Shown here: in pieces, positions 6,269 through 11,646 of the stretch
How the letters are laid out: each line of letters opens with the position of its first letter
How positions within the stretch are numbered: position 1 is the stretch's first letter
DNA from: Clostridium sp. UBA6758
GTDB taxonomy: Bacteria; Bacillota; Clostridia; Clostridiales; Clostridiaceae
Assembly (NCBI GenBank): GCA_002453475.1
Contig: DKGY01000015.1
Span: forward strand, 16,676-28,321
DNA: 11,646 bases
Direction of reading: 5' to 3'
Made by a program: the position numbers and the translations under genes
Notes under the pieces: generated by a model
Seen by the model: the letters and a program-made list of their open reading frames with translations, nothing else
Database searches by the model: none
What the model was told of the DNA's origin: nothing

Positions 6269-6458
6269 TTATTTTCTCAGTAAATACTTTTTTAAAGATT
6301 CATTAATATCTACAATATAATTACTAGTACTTAATCCTTCTGTGATTAGTTTTAATTTTGTCACTTGAATCTTGCTTGTCATACTCTGAGAATAGCTTTT
6401 GTGCTGTCTTTATATCTATAGTTATAAAATCATGTAACCGAACACTTTCATTACTCAT
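6269..6458 (-). pseudogene. Truncated, frameshifted phosphotransferase remnant
   Basis: A strong GGAGG lies 7 bases before an ATG at 6458. This frame reads 44 codons (MSNESVRLHDFITIDIKTAQ...) to a TAG at 6326-6324. A second frame, overlapping from 6382, continues to a TAA at 6271-6269 and contains LITEGLSTSNYIVDINES followed by LKKYLLRK. That is the glycine-rich loop and first-strand pattern of aminoglycoside phosphotransferase/choline kinase proteins (G-x-S/T-x-x-N-Y-x-V ... Y-x-L-R). Joining the frames around position 6360 restores a plausible kinase N-terminus of about 60 residues. Nothing resembling the catalytic HxDxxxxN or metal-binding motif follows, so the gene has lost its remainder. 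The family call rests on short motifs, hence moderate confidence. Confidence 0.55.
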
Positions 6459-6483
6459 ATAAATACCTCCTAAGCATGTTTTC

Positions 6484-6507
6484 ATTGTAACATTTATTTT
6501 AATGTTA
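6484..6507 (-). promoter_or_regulatory. Possible -10 element and dyad upstream of the kinase remnant
   Basis: On the minus strand TACAAT at 6489-6484 is a good -10 match about 26 bases before the remnant's ATG. It overlaps a 7-bp dyad, TAACATT (6488-6494) and AATGTTA (6501-6507), with a 6-base loop. No convincing -35 was found. A promoter is expected here because the preceding gene ends at the strong terminator at 6553-6586 and the Nudix gene needs one. Confidence 0.35.
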
Positions 6508-6552
6508 TGTATATATTTTATATATAAGTTAATTTATTCTACAGGAAAAAGC

Positions 6553-6586
6553 AAAGTGGTTACTTCCCTCTGGAAGTAACCACTTT
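6553..6586 (-). terminator. Strong intrinsic terminator after the C39-like gene
   Basis: Arms AAAGTGGTTACTTCC (6553-6567) and GGAAGTAACCACTTT (6572-6586) are perfect 15-bp complements around a CTCT loop. This is the most stable hairpin in the window. On the minus strand GCTTTTTCC follows the stem, and on the plus strand TATAATTTTT follows, so it could act in both directions. It lies 35 bases beyond the stop of the C39-like gene. Confidence 0.85.
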
Positions 6587-6621
6587 TATAATTTTTCTAG
6601 AAAATATCTGGTATATCTATA

Positions 6622-6978
6622 TCAATAAATCTCCAAGAATGATGTTATATTTCCATCAGGATGACATTCTTCAAGAAGTCCAAACTCCGGGTCATAAAAT
6701 TTTCCTTTATAATATACTACCCAATGTGTATACTTTGGCATGTGTACTGTCAAAATTGCTACTTCAGAAATTCTAGGGTTCTTTTTAGATAATCTTACAT
6801 TTTTATCGGCATGTTTAATGTTATAAAAATCAAGAGCTTCAATTAGCTGTCCAATGGATGTTGGTCCATGTGTATGCATAATTTTAATAACTTCATCAAC
6901 TGGCACTCCCGCAAGCATAGCTATGCATGCTTGTCCACATGCACATGGATTTGGTTGCATTATTAATTTTATACTCAT
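6622..6978 (-). CDS. Small C39-like cysteine peptidase domain protein
   Basis: A 118-residue stand-alone papain-fold domain resembling the peptidase C39 group. Q8 and the segment CACGQACIAMLAG place the candidate nucleophile at C14 (the C39 pattern is Q...CG.A...M). T84-H85-W-V-V supplies the histidine and Y95-D96-P the aspartate (YTHWVVYYKGKFYDPE). Between them lies a helix (SIGQLIEALDFYNI). In C39 ABC transporters this domain cleaves Gly-Gly leader peptides, but here there is no transporter, membrane segment or signal peptide, so it should be cytosolic. C12 and C18 flank the nucleophile. GGGAGGAGTAAG precedes the ATG. It starts 44 bases after the S8 lipoprotein gene and is followed by a strong terminator, so the two form an operon. 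The substrate is unknown. Confidence 0.75.
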   Translation of the reverse strand: MSIKLIMQPNPCACGQACIAMLAGVPVDEVIKIMHTHGPTSIGQLIEALDFYNIKHADKNVRLSKKNPRISEVAILTVHMPKYTHWVVYYKGKFYDPEFGLLEECHPDGNITSFLEIY

Positions 6979-7022
6979 TTTCTTACTCCTCCCTAATGTA
7001 CAAGGACTTAATATTAATATTC

Positions 7023-8300
7023 TTATTCAAAACTAGAGATTAATTTTTCAGGATTTATTATTTTTCCCTTATATTTTTCTGTTCCCTTTTCTATTTGTCT
7101 ACTATCTCCTGTTGCAAGAGCTTGTTTCCAAAATTCTTCTGGTGTAATGTCTGGTTTTACTTGACAAGCTAAAGCATAAAGCCCAGCAAGATAAGGCATA
7201 CACCAGCTCCATCCACCTTCTCTATAAAATACATAATCCTTCTCCCCTGTAGGACTAGCCACTGTTTTAGAATCAATAGGAATGAGTAGTAATTCTTCTG
7301 GTTTGTCCAAATTAAATTTCTCTTCATAATACTTATTAAGTTCATCAACATGCTCTATTTTCGATACCCACTTATTCCATTCTGTAACTTTATAATTAGA
7401 AATATCATCCTTATCTGCAAGGGAATCTATATCTAATCCATGGAAATAAAACTTATCCTCATATGTGTCAAACATATTTACTGTTATAACAAATATATTT
7501 TCTTTAATTGCTTTTTTAATTGCTTCTATAAATTCGTTATATCCCTTACTCTCAGGCTTGCATCCTGCTGATATAGATAAAACTCGTATCTTATCATCCT
7601 TTGGCAAGGATTTATTTACTTCAATAATTCTTTCAATTGCTTTTGCTGTCCAAGAAAAGTCTATTTCCATTTCACTATTAACAAAGTTATAGTTTTCGCA
7701 TGCTATAAAATACAAATCTGCTTCCGATGCAACTCCAGTATTCTTACCTGCTGCAATGGATGCCACTGCTGGAGCATGCATCTGTGCTTCTTCTGGTTCA
7801 TAATGAATTTCTTCATACATCTTTACTCTATCATGATATTCCTCATGATTTACTAAAAGAGAATAATCGATAAATGCTATGTTTATCCCCTTACCAGTTA
7901 TACCTCTTTCATGAAGTTTTTTTATTTGAAGACCTGGATTTTTATGAAACTCTAAAAAACTTTCAGGGTTAAACTCCTCTGGAAGTTTATCTGGCCATTT
8001 TGTTTTACTATCAAACACTGAATTTAAAAGCCTGTCTTTCTCTCCAGATAAGTCAAGGTTCTCAAGGTCATATCCTCTTAAATCACTACTATTTTTTCCC
8101 CACTCATCTTTGAGTTCATCAATGTTATTTATACTCCCTCTTCCAAAATCAGCCATGTACGGAAATCTTTCAATTTTTACTTCTTCTTTAATATTATCTT
8201 TAGTAGAAGTTGTTTCTTTGTTATTAACTTTATTATTGCAGGCAGTGATATTTATTACAAATACTGCTACCAACAACACTATTGCTAACTTTCTTTTCAT
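7023..8300 (-). CDS. Subtilisin-like (S8) serine peptidase lipoprotein
   Basis: A 425-residue protein beginning with a lipoprotein signal peptide: basic MKRK, a hydrophobic core, and the lipobox I18-T-A-C21. It should therefore be anchored outside the membrane by a lipidated C21. A polar linker follows, then an N-terminal region (about 45-125). The S8 domain shows Asp in GKGINIAFID145, His in H175-APAVASIAAG, a possible oxyanion Asn at N275 (FVITVN), and Ser in GGWS365-WCMPYLAG. The last motif departs strongly from the usual GTSMAxPxVAG, but the catalytic triad is kept. The ribosome binding site is weak (AAAGG). It is cotranscribed with the C39-like gene. Possible roles are surface proteolysis or processing of a peptide; neither is shown by the sequence. 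Confidence 0.88.
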   Translation of the reverse strand: MKRKLAIVLLVAVFVINITACNNKVNNKETTSTKDNIKEEVKIERFPYMADFGRGSINNIDELKDEWGKNSSDLRGYDLENLDLSGEKDRLLNSVFDSKTKWPDKLPEEFNPESFLEFHKNPGLQIKKLHERGITGKGINIAFIDYSLLVNHEEYHDRVKMYEEIHYEPEEAQMHAPAVASIAAGKNTGVASEADLYFIACENYNFVNSEMEIDFSWTAKAIERIIEVNKSLPKDDKIRVLSISAGCKPESKGYNEFIEAIKKAIKENIFVITVNMFDTYEDKFYFHGLDIDSLADKDDISNYKVTEWNKWVSKIEHVDELNKYYEEKFNLDKPEELLLIPIDSKTVASPTGEKDYVFYREGGWSWCMPYLAGLYALACQVKPDITPEEFWKQALATGDSRQIEKGTEKYKGKIINPEKLISSFE

Positions 8301-8361
8301 TTAATATCCAACCTTTCATTTTTTACTTTTCTCTAACTTCAATAAATATAATTTTTAGTTG

Positions 8362-8411
8362 TTTATACATATTGTAACATATATTCAAATGGTATACTTA
8401 TATTTTGTCAA
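8362..8411 (-). promoter_or_regulatory. Candidate promoter of the S8 lipoprotein gene
   Basis: On the minus strand TTGACA at 8411-8406 is a consensus -35 but lacks a good -10 at 17 bases. A workable pair is TTTGAA (8389-8384) and TATAAA (8367-8362), 16 bases apart, about 62 bases before the start codon. Either would start the S8/C39-like transcript after the terminator at 8473-8510. The rest of the 291-base gap holds no gene. Confidence 0.35.
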
Positions 8412-8472
8412 AGAATAACTCCTTATAGTAAATGCTGTTTTTTAGTTTTTATTCACCCTAACCACCAAACAA

Positions 8473-8510
8473 AAATACCATAAAATTCATTTATAAATTC
8501 TATGGTATTT
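8473..8510 (-). terminator. Hairpin terminator after the DUF4177 gene
   Basis: Arms AAATACCATAAAATT (8473-8487) and AATTCTATGGTATTT (8496-8510) pair with one mismatch around an 8-base loop. On the minus strand the stem runs into TATTTTTGTTTG, a proper T tract. It lies 81 bases beyond the DUF4177 stop codon. It shares most of its bases with the hairpin at 335-371, including the loop start CATT, with one compensatory pair change in the stem. Confidence 0.7.
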
Positions 8511-8591
8511 CAATAAATTACTTGGTTATATAATTTTTGTCTTTTATAAAAAGAATACTAGACAATATTTAAAACAAAGAACTAAATATCA

Positions 8592-8777
8592 TTATTCTTC
8601 AATTTCACGTTCAAATATAATTTCATAGTCAGTAGGTTTTCCTTGAGAATTATAATAAGTAGGTAATACTTGTACTAACTTCCAACCTTCTTTAGCATAT
8701 TTATCAATTATTTCATGATGATTACCTTTCGTAAAGAAACCATCTAAAGTTGCTTCAACATATTTATACTCATACAT
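8592..8777 (-). CDS. DUF4177 domain protein
   Basis: A 61-residue protein matching the small DUF4177 family (PF13783): the start MYEYKYVEATLDGFF, then HHEIIDKYAKEGWKLVQVLPT and a final strand DYEIIFEREIEE. The signature YAxEGWxLVQ is intact. These proteins form a small alpha/beta fold with no established biochemical role and occur widely in Firmicutes, often in operons with unrelated enzymes. GGGAGGGA precedes the ATG. It is the last gene of the operon, 40 bases after the RimJ/RimL-type acetyltransferase, followed by the hairpin at 8473-8510. Confidence 0.85.
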   Translation of the reverse strand: MYEYKYVEATLDGFFTKGNHHEIIDKYAKEGWKLVQVLPTYYNSQGKPTDYEIIFEREIEE

Positions 8778-8817
8778 GTAAATCCCTCCCTTAGAAATAT
8801 AATAAGTTTACCTAGAA

Positions 8818-9363
8818 CTAATTATCCTCTTCTTTAGTTAGCACAGTTACCACTGGATTTCTTAATATATAATTTAACTTATCTTCCCATCTATCATTCA
8901 TATCATAAAAATGCTCTTCTCTATTTATAAACTCAAATCCAAATTTGATAAATATATTTTGCATTCTCTTATTTGAACCCATTGTATCAGAATATATATA
9001 TTTAAGTTTTAATGTATTAAATACATAGTCTATTGCCAATTTAACTGCTTCAGTTCCATATCCTAATCCCTTATAATCATTATTGGCAATGGCAAGTCCA
9101 AGTTCACATCTACTTTTTTCATAATCAATTCGTTTAAAAGATAATTCTCCAATGATTCTTCCATTCCTTAAAAAAATTCCAACCCTAGGATACCATGATT
9201 CCTTTTCAATAATAGAATCATACTTTTTATCAACCTTTTCTTTATCATAAATATAGGTATCTGGATCCATAATTGGATCTGCAACATAAGATTTATAGTG
9301 TTCATGATATTCCTCTCTAGTACATGTTTTTAAATAAATCTTGTCTCCTTCAATGATAATCAT
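8818..9363 (-). CDS. GNAT acetyltransferase, RimJ/RimL type
   Basis: A 181-residue protein of the Acetyltransf_3 branch, which includes ribosomal-protein acetyltransferases RimJ/RimL and the spermidine acetyltransferase SpeG. It opens with IIEGDKIYLKTCTREEY, the usual 'G..i.L......d' start. ELGLAIANNDYKGLGYGTEAV (87-107) carries the acetyl-CoA loop K98-G-L-G-Y-G103. The C-terminal GSNKRMQNIFIKFGFEF (129-145) is the typical N.....y.k.GF block. The last 25 residues form a polar tail. The acceptor is unknown; related clostridial proteins are annotated only as GNAT. AAGGAGGAG lies 5 bases before the ATG. It is 40 bases after the methyltransferase gene and 40 bases before DUF4177, so it lies within an operon. 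Confidence 0.9.
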   Translation of the reverse strand: MIIIEGDKIYLKTCTREEYHEHYKSYVADPIMDPDTYIYDKEKVDKKYDSIIEKESWYPRVGIFLRNGRIIGELSFKRIDYEKSRCELGLAIANNDYKGLGYGTEAVKLAIDYVFNTLKLKYIYSDTMGSNKRMQNIFIKFGFEFINREEHFYDMNDRWEDKLNYILRNPVVTVLTKEEDN

Positions 9364-9403
9364 AGTCTCCTCCTTAAAATATCTTTTAATTATGACTAAT
9401 ACT

Positions 9404-10147
9404 TTACCTATCCTTATTTTGTACTTTATGAAGATTGTAAGTTAACCCCTTTTTAGCCACATAAAATATTTTATATGCTTTATCATCAATTGGAGATAAT
9501 CTGAAATCTTTATACCTATTCATTATTTCAAAGCCAGAATTTATAAGAAACTCATCAATTTCTTCAACAGTATATGCCCTTTGAATATGTGTTTCACATT
9601 TATTATCACCAAAGTCAAAGACAGTTTTACCTATTTTACTCACCTTATCATATTCTAATATTTGTTTGAATTCTATATTATCAAACTTTCTATCAATTAT
9701 TCCAAAATGTCTTTCTTCATATAAAACTGGAGTATTAATATCAAATATAAAAATTCCGTTATCCTCTAAATGCAAAAAAACATTTCTTAAAGTTTTTTTC
9801 ATGTCTGAATCTGTTACTAAATAATTTAGTGCATCAAATGCACAAGTTATAAGCTGAAATTTTTTATTCAAGGTGAACTTTACCATATCTGCAACTGCAA
9901 ATTCTATTCCCGTTGTAGTCTCCTTTGCTACATTAATCATATCTTCTGAAATATCAATTCCACTAACTTCAAAATTTTCATTATATAATTTTGATACTAA
10001 TATACCTGTCCCACAAGCAACATCTAACACAGAATTAATATTTAGATTGTAACTATTAATTACATTGTAAATTAAATCGCCATATTTAATACTGTCTTTT
10101 CCCCAACCTTTTTTATAAAGCTTTGCTAATTTTTCATAAGGTTTCAT
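9404..10147 (-). CDS. Class I SAM-dependent methyltransferase
   Basis: A 247-residue Rossmann-fold methyltransferase (Methyltransf_25 type). Motif I, VLDVACGTG (40-48), binds S-adenosylmethionine. G63-I-D65 ends strand 2, with the acidic residue for the ribose. VADM (85-88) is the adenine-side motif, and LITCAFDALNYL (99-110) is motif IV. The second half (YEERHFGIIDRKF and the strands to YKIFYVAKKG) is variable and determines the substrate, which I cannot name; it is probably a small molecule. The N-terminus (YEKLAKLYKKGWGKDSIKYGD) is the usual lid helix of this group. GGGGGAG precedes the ATG by 8 bases. It is 92 bases after the HAD gene and 40 bases before a GNAT gene. The C-terminal extension (YNLHKVQNKDR) looks disordered. 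Confidence 0.9.
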   Translation of the reverse strand: MKPYEKLAKLYKKGWGKDSIKYGDLIYNVINSYNLNINSVLDVACGTGILVSKLYNENFEVSGIDISEDMINVAKETTTGIEFAVADMVKFTLNKKFQLITCAFDALNYLVTDSDMKKTLRNVFLHLEDNGIFIFDINTPVLYEERHFGIIDRKFDNIEFKQILEYDKVSKIGKTVFDFGDNKCETHIQRAYTVEEIDEFLINSGFEIMNRYKDFRLSPIDDKAYKIFYVAKKGLTYNLHKVQNKDR

Positions 10148-10169
10148 TGATTATACTCCCCCTTTTTAC

Positions 10170-10215
10170 TTTACAATATAATCTACAGATTGTTAATAAA
10201 TATATGTATTGTAAA
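10170..10215. promoter_or_regulatory. Inverted repeat and possible promoter before the methyltransferase gene
   Basis: TTTACAATA (10170-10178) and TATTGTAAA (10207-10215) are perfect 9-bp inverted arms 28 bases apart. The minus strand also contains TATAAT-like sequence just upstream. The 92-base gap here is longer than the others in this operon, so an internal promoter is plausible. No well-spaced -35/-10 pair was found and the call is tentative. Confidence 0.25.
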
Positions 10216-10239
10216 TTATAAGCATATATTCTCATAATT

Positions 10240-10863
10240 TTACACAAACTTTAAAAGTTCGTAAAAGCTATTAATTACATAATCATATTCTTTAACTTCC
10301 CCGAAACCATATCGTGCATAAATAAAAGGTATATCAGCAATTCGTGATGCTTTTAAATCTCCCTCAGTATCACCAACATATACTGAACTAATTAAGTTAT
10401 TTCTTTTTATTATTAGTTTTATATTCTCACCTTTACTTAAACCTGTTCTTCCTACATTCTCATAATCTATAAAATATTTATCTAACTTATGTGATTTAAA
10501 AAAGGCTTCTATATATCCACATTGACAGTTACTAACAATAAATAATTTATATTTTTTAGATAATTCCTTTAAAGTTTCCTCTACCCTATCATATAGAATT
10601 GCACCATGTTTGCCTAAATGATTACATTCATCCTTACAGCAATGCTTAACTATTTTAAGTCTATTTTCTTCTTCTAAATATGGGAAAAACTTTAATGCAA
10701 CATCCTCTATTACTAACCCCATAACACCCTTCATATCATCAAGCGTAAGTTTATTTATCACCTCATCATAGTTACCTATAGTTTTATTCCATGAATCTAT
10801 AACACTAGATGTTGAATCCCATATAGTTCCATCTAAATCAAAAATAATACTATCTATGTCCAT
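10240..10863 (-). CDS. HAD-superfamily phosphatase (phosphoglycolate phosphatase-like)
   Basis: All four haloacid dehalogenase motifs are present (numbering from the start chosen here): motif I D9-L-D11-G-T, with the nucleophile and acid/base aspartates; motif II S112 in LFIVSNC; motif III K144 in GLSKGENI; motif IV GD165-TEG-D169. A helical cap of about 75 residues lies between motif I and motif II, as in phosphoglycolate phosphatase-like enzymes (subclass I). It should dephosphorylate a small phosphate ester in the cytosol. The frame is open from an ATG at 10878, but the ATG at 10863 is the better start. GGGGTG lies 7 bases before it, and nothing similar precedes 10878. This gives 207 residues beginning MDIDSIIFDLDGT. 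The gene follows the polyamine-acetyltransferase-like gene by 39 bases. Confidence 0.9.
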   Translation of the reverse strand: MDIDSIIFDLDGTIWDSTSSVIDSWNKTIGNYDEVINKLTLDDMKGVMGLVIEDVALKFFPYLEEENRLKIVKHCCKDECNHLGKHGAILYDRVEETLKELSKKYKLFIVSNCQCGYIEAFFKSHKLDKYFIDYENVGRTGLSKGENIKLIIKRNNLISSVYVGDTEGDLKASRIADIPFIYARYGFGEVKEYDYVINSFYELLKFV

Positions 10864-10902
10864 ATTTTTACACCCCATTTAACAGAATAAATGTATTTAA
10901 CT

Positions 10903-11343
10903 CTATAAATCTAAAGCCATAATTATTTCATCTTCATCTACTTCTCCTGTATGAAGAAAGCCTAACTTGGTATAAAGATTTTTAGCAGCAATATCACCAT
11001 CACAGTAACATAAAACTATTCTGCTGTATTTTGCATTATTTCTCATCAGTTCTATTGCTTTGAATACCGCTTCTTCTCCATATCCATTTCTCTGATATCT
11101 TCTATCAATCATCATTTGATCAAATACAAAGGCTTGTAATTCATCACACTCTCTATACATTAATAATCCTACTATTTCACTATCATTATATATTGCTTTA
11201 GCTTGACTTCTTTGAGATCTAAAAACATAAGCTCTAGCCAAAATACCAACATTAGAGCATACATAATGTTGCTGTTCTTTTTCCACTTCTAGTAAGTTAA
11301 CATCTCTCCAATTTTTCTCCGTAACTTCTTTTAAAAGTATCAT
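10903..11343 (-). CDS. GNAT acetyltransferase, spermine/spermidine (BltD/PaiA) type
   Basis: A 146-residue GNAT enzyme whose layout follows Bacillus spermine/spermidine acetyltransferase BltD: ILLKEVTEKNWRDVNLLEVEKEQQHYVCSN at the start, SEIVGLLMYRE before the active-site strand, then DQMMIDRRYQRNGYGEEAV (75-93) with CoA loop Q84-R-N-G-Y-G89. AAKNLYTKLGFLHTGEVDEDEIIMALDL closes the protein, as in BltD. It probably acetylates polyamines or a related amine in the cytosol, using acetyl-CoA. GGGAGGGAG lies 5 bases before the ATG. It is the first gene of an apparent five-gene operon driven by the extended -10 promoter at 11389-11404. The BltD assignment is by resemblance from memory; other amine acceptors are possible. 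Confidence 0.85.
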   Translation of the reverse strand: MILLKEVTEKNWRDVNLLEVEKEQQHYVCSNVGILARAYVFRSQRSQAKAIYNDSEIVGLLMYRECDELQAFVFDQMMIDRRYQRNGYGEEAVFKAIELMRNNAKYSRIVLCYCDGDIAAKNLYTKLGFLHTGEVDEDEIIMALDL

Positions 11344-11388
11344 TAAACTCCCTCCCTAGCATTCTCCAGAAACAGTAATCTTAATAAA

Positions 11389-11406
11389 ATTATACCATAT
11401 TATACC
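11389..11406 (-). promoter_or_regulatory. Tandem -10 elements, one extended
   Basis: The minus strand reads GGTATAATATGGTATAAT, giving two perfect TATAAT hexamers at 11404-11399 and 11394-11389. The second is preceded by TGG, making an extended -10 (TGnTATAAT) that can work without a good -35; none is evident. The start codon at 11343 is about 45 bases downstream, an appropriate leader length for the five-gene operon. Confidence 0.6.
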
Positions 11407-11453
11407 GGATTATCATCCATATATTTGTATATGTAGTAAAATTAGAAAATAAA

Positions 11454-11492
11454 AAAATATCGTATACTCATTTCTGAATAATCCGATATTTT
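11454..11492 (-). terminator. Terminator after the right-edge acetyltransferase
   Basis: AAAATATCG (11454-11462) and CGATATTTT (11484-11492) are perfect 9-bp arms with a 21-base loop. On the minus strand the descending arm runs into CGATATTTTTTTATTTTC, a long T tract. It starts 9 bases after the stop codon of the right-edge gene. Confidence 0.65.
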
Positions 11493-11501
11493 ATAATCTT
11501 A

Positions 11502-11646
11502 CTATTTAATATAATACATGTTCAACTCTAAAGTACTTCCACAATTACTTTCTGCTTTATTGAATCCAACTTCTATTCCACCTAGAGCTTTAACTAACTG
11601 AATACTATTAGGATTACGACGATCTGCCTCATAAATAAAATAATCT
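11502..11646 (-). CDS. C-terminal end of a GNAT acetyltransferase, cut by the right edge
   Basis: A minus-strand frame enters from the right edge (first whole codon at 11645) and ends at TAG 11504-11502, giving 47 residues. The sequence YEADRRNPNSIQLVKALGG followed by IEVGFNKAESNCGSTLELNMYYIK is the typical GNAT C-terminus. ADRRNPNSIQLVKALGG corresponds to the N..S......lGf/G helix and turn. The substrate cannot be inferred. A terminator follows 9 bases later, so this gene ends its own transcript. Confidence 0.75.
   Translation of the reverse strand, partial: DYFIYEADRRNPNSIQLVKALGGIEVGFNKAESNCGSTLELNMYYIK

Noticed and set aside
6854..7036. Plus-strand open frame opposite the C39-like gene
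   Set aside because: It overlaps the conserved peptidase motif region on the other strand and has no independent support.
7169..7351. Minus-strand frame inside the S8 gene in another frame
   Set aside because: Entirely within the serine-motif coding region and lacking its own start signals.
7465..7692. Plus-strand open frame opposite the S8 gene, resembling a membrane peptide
   Set aside because: Antisense shadow of the S8 domain; the apparent hydrophobicity reflects complementary codon composition.
8110..8304. Plus-strand open frame opposite the S8 signal peptide region
   Set aside because: Antisense to the lipoprotein N-terminus; no ribosome binding site or recognisable family.
1113..11343. 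Integron-like cassette array of single genes
   Set aside because: Co-oriented single-gene units suggest cassettes, but no repeated attC-like site follows each gene; only two of the hairpins are related, several genes share short-spaced operons, and no integrase is present.

Overview
The base composition is very AT-rich, ribosome binding sites are strong GGAGG-type sequences, spacers are short, and essentially every gene lies on the minus strand. Together with the protein families seen, this suggests a low-GC Firmicute, most likely a Clostridium-like chromosome. No ribosomal or transfer RNA gene, transposase, integrase, phage structural gene or CRISPR array is visible. The species cannot be named from the sequence alone.

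Layout, read in the direction of transcription (right to left). The right edge (11502-11646) holds the C-terminal end of a GNAT acetyltransferase, closed by a terminator hairpin at 11454-11492. A probable operon then starts at an extended -10 promoter near 11390: a spermidine/spermine-type acetyltransferase (10903-11343), a HAD phosphatase (10240-10863), a SAM methyltransferase (9404-10147), a RimJ/RimL-type acetyltransferase (8818-9363) and a DUF4177 protein (8592-8777). It ends at a hairpin at 8473-8510. Next is a two-gene unit of a subtilisin-like (S8) lipoprotein (7023-8300) and a small C39-like cysteine peptidase domain protein (6622-6978), closed by a strong terminator at 6553-6586.

The third block begins with a frameshifted, truncated remnant that resembles the N-terminus of an aminoglycoside phosphotransferase or choline kinase (6269-6458). 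It continues with an isopentenyl-diphosphate-isomerase-like Nudix hydrolase (5702-6211), a 2H phosphoesterase (4964-5512), an AlkX/YcaQ-type DNA glycosylase (3667-4866), a zinc-ribbon Nudix hydrolase (3122-3622), a GNAT acetyltransferase (2662-3099) and an unrecognised 149-residue protein (2184-2633). A terminator lies at 1969-2003. The left end has a ZmaR-like acetyltransferase (1113-1883), an XRE-family regulator (479-934) with its terminator, and the first 23 codons of a membrane protein (1-69) behind a perfect 16-bp dyad.

The genes do not form a recognisable single pathway. They form a dense set of small-molecule and nucleotide-modifying enzymes: five acetyltransferases, two Nudix hydrolases, a methyltransferase, a phosphatase, a 2H phosphoesterase, a crosslink-type DNA glycosylase and a kinase remnant. 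This is typical of clostridial accessory regions devoted to drug resistance, metabolite clean-up and DNA damage tolerance. The least conventional parts are the S8-lipoprotein/C39-like pair, the unrecognised 149-residue protein, and two sequence-related hairpins about 8 kb apart that show a compensatory base change.
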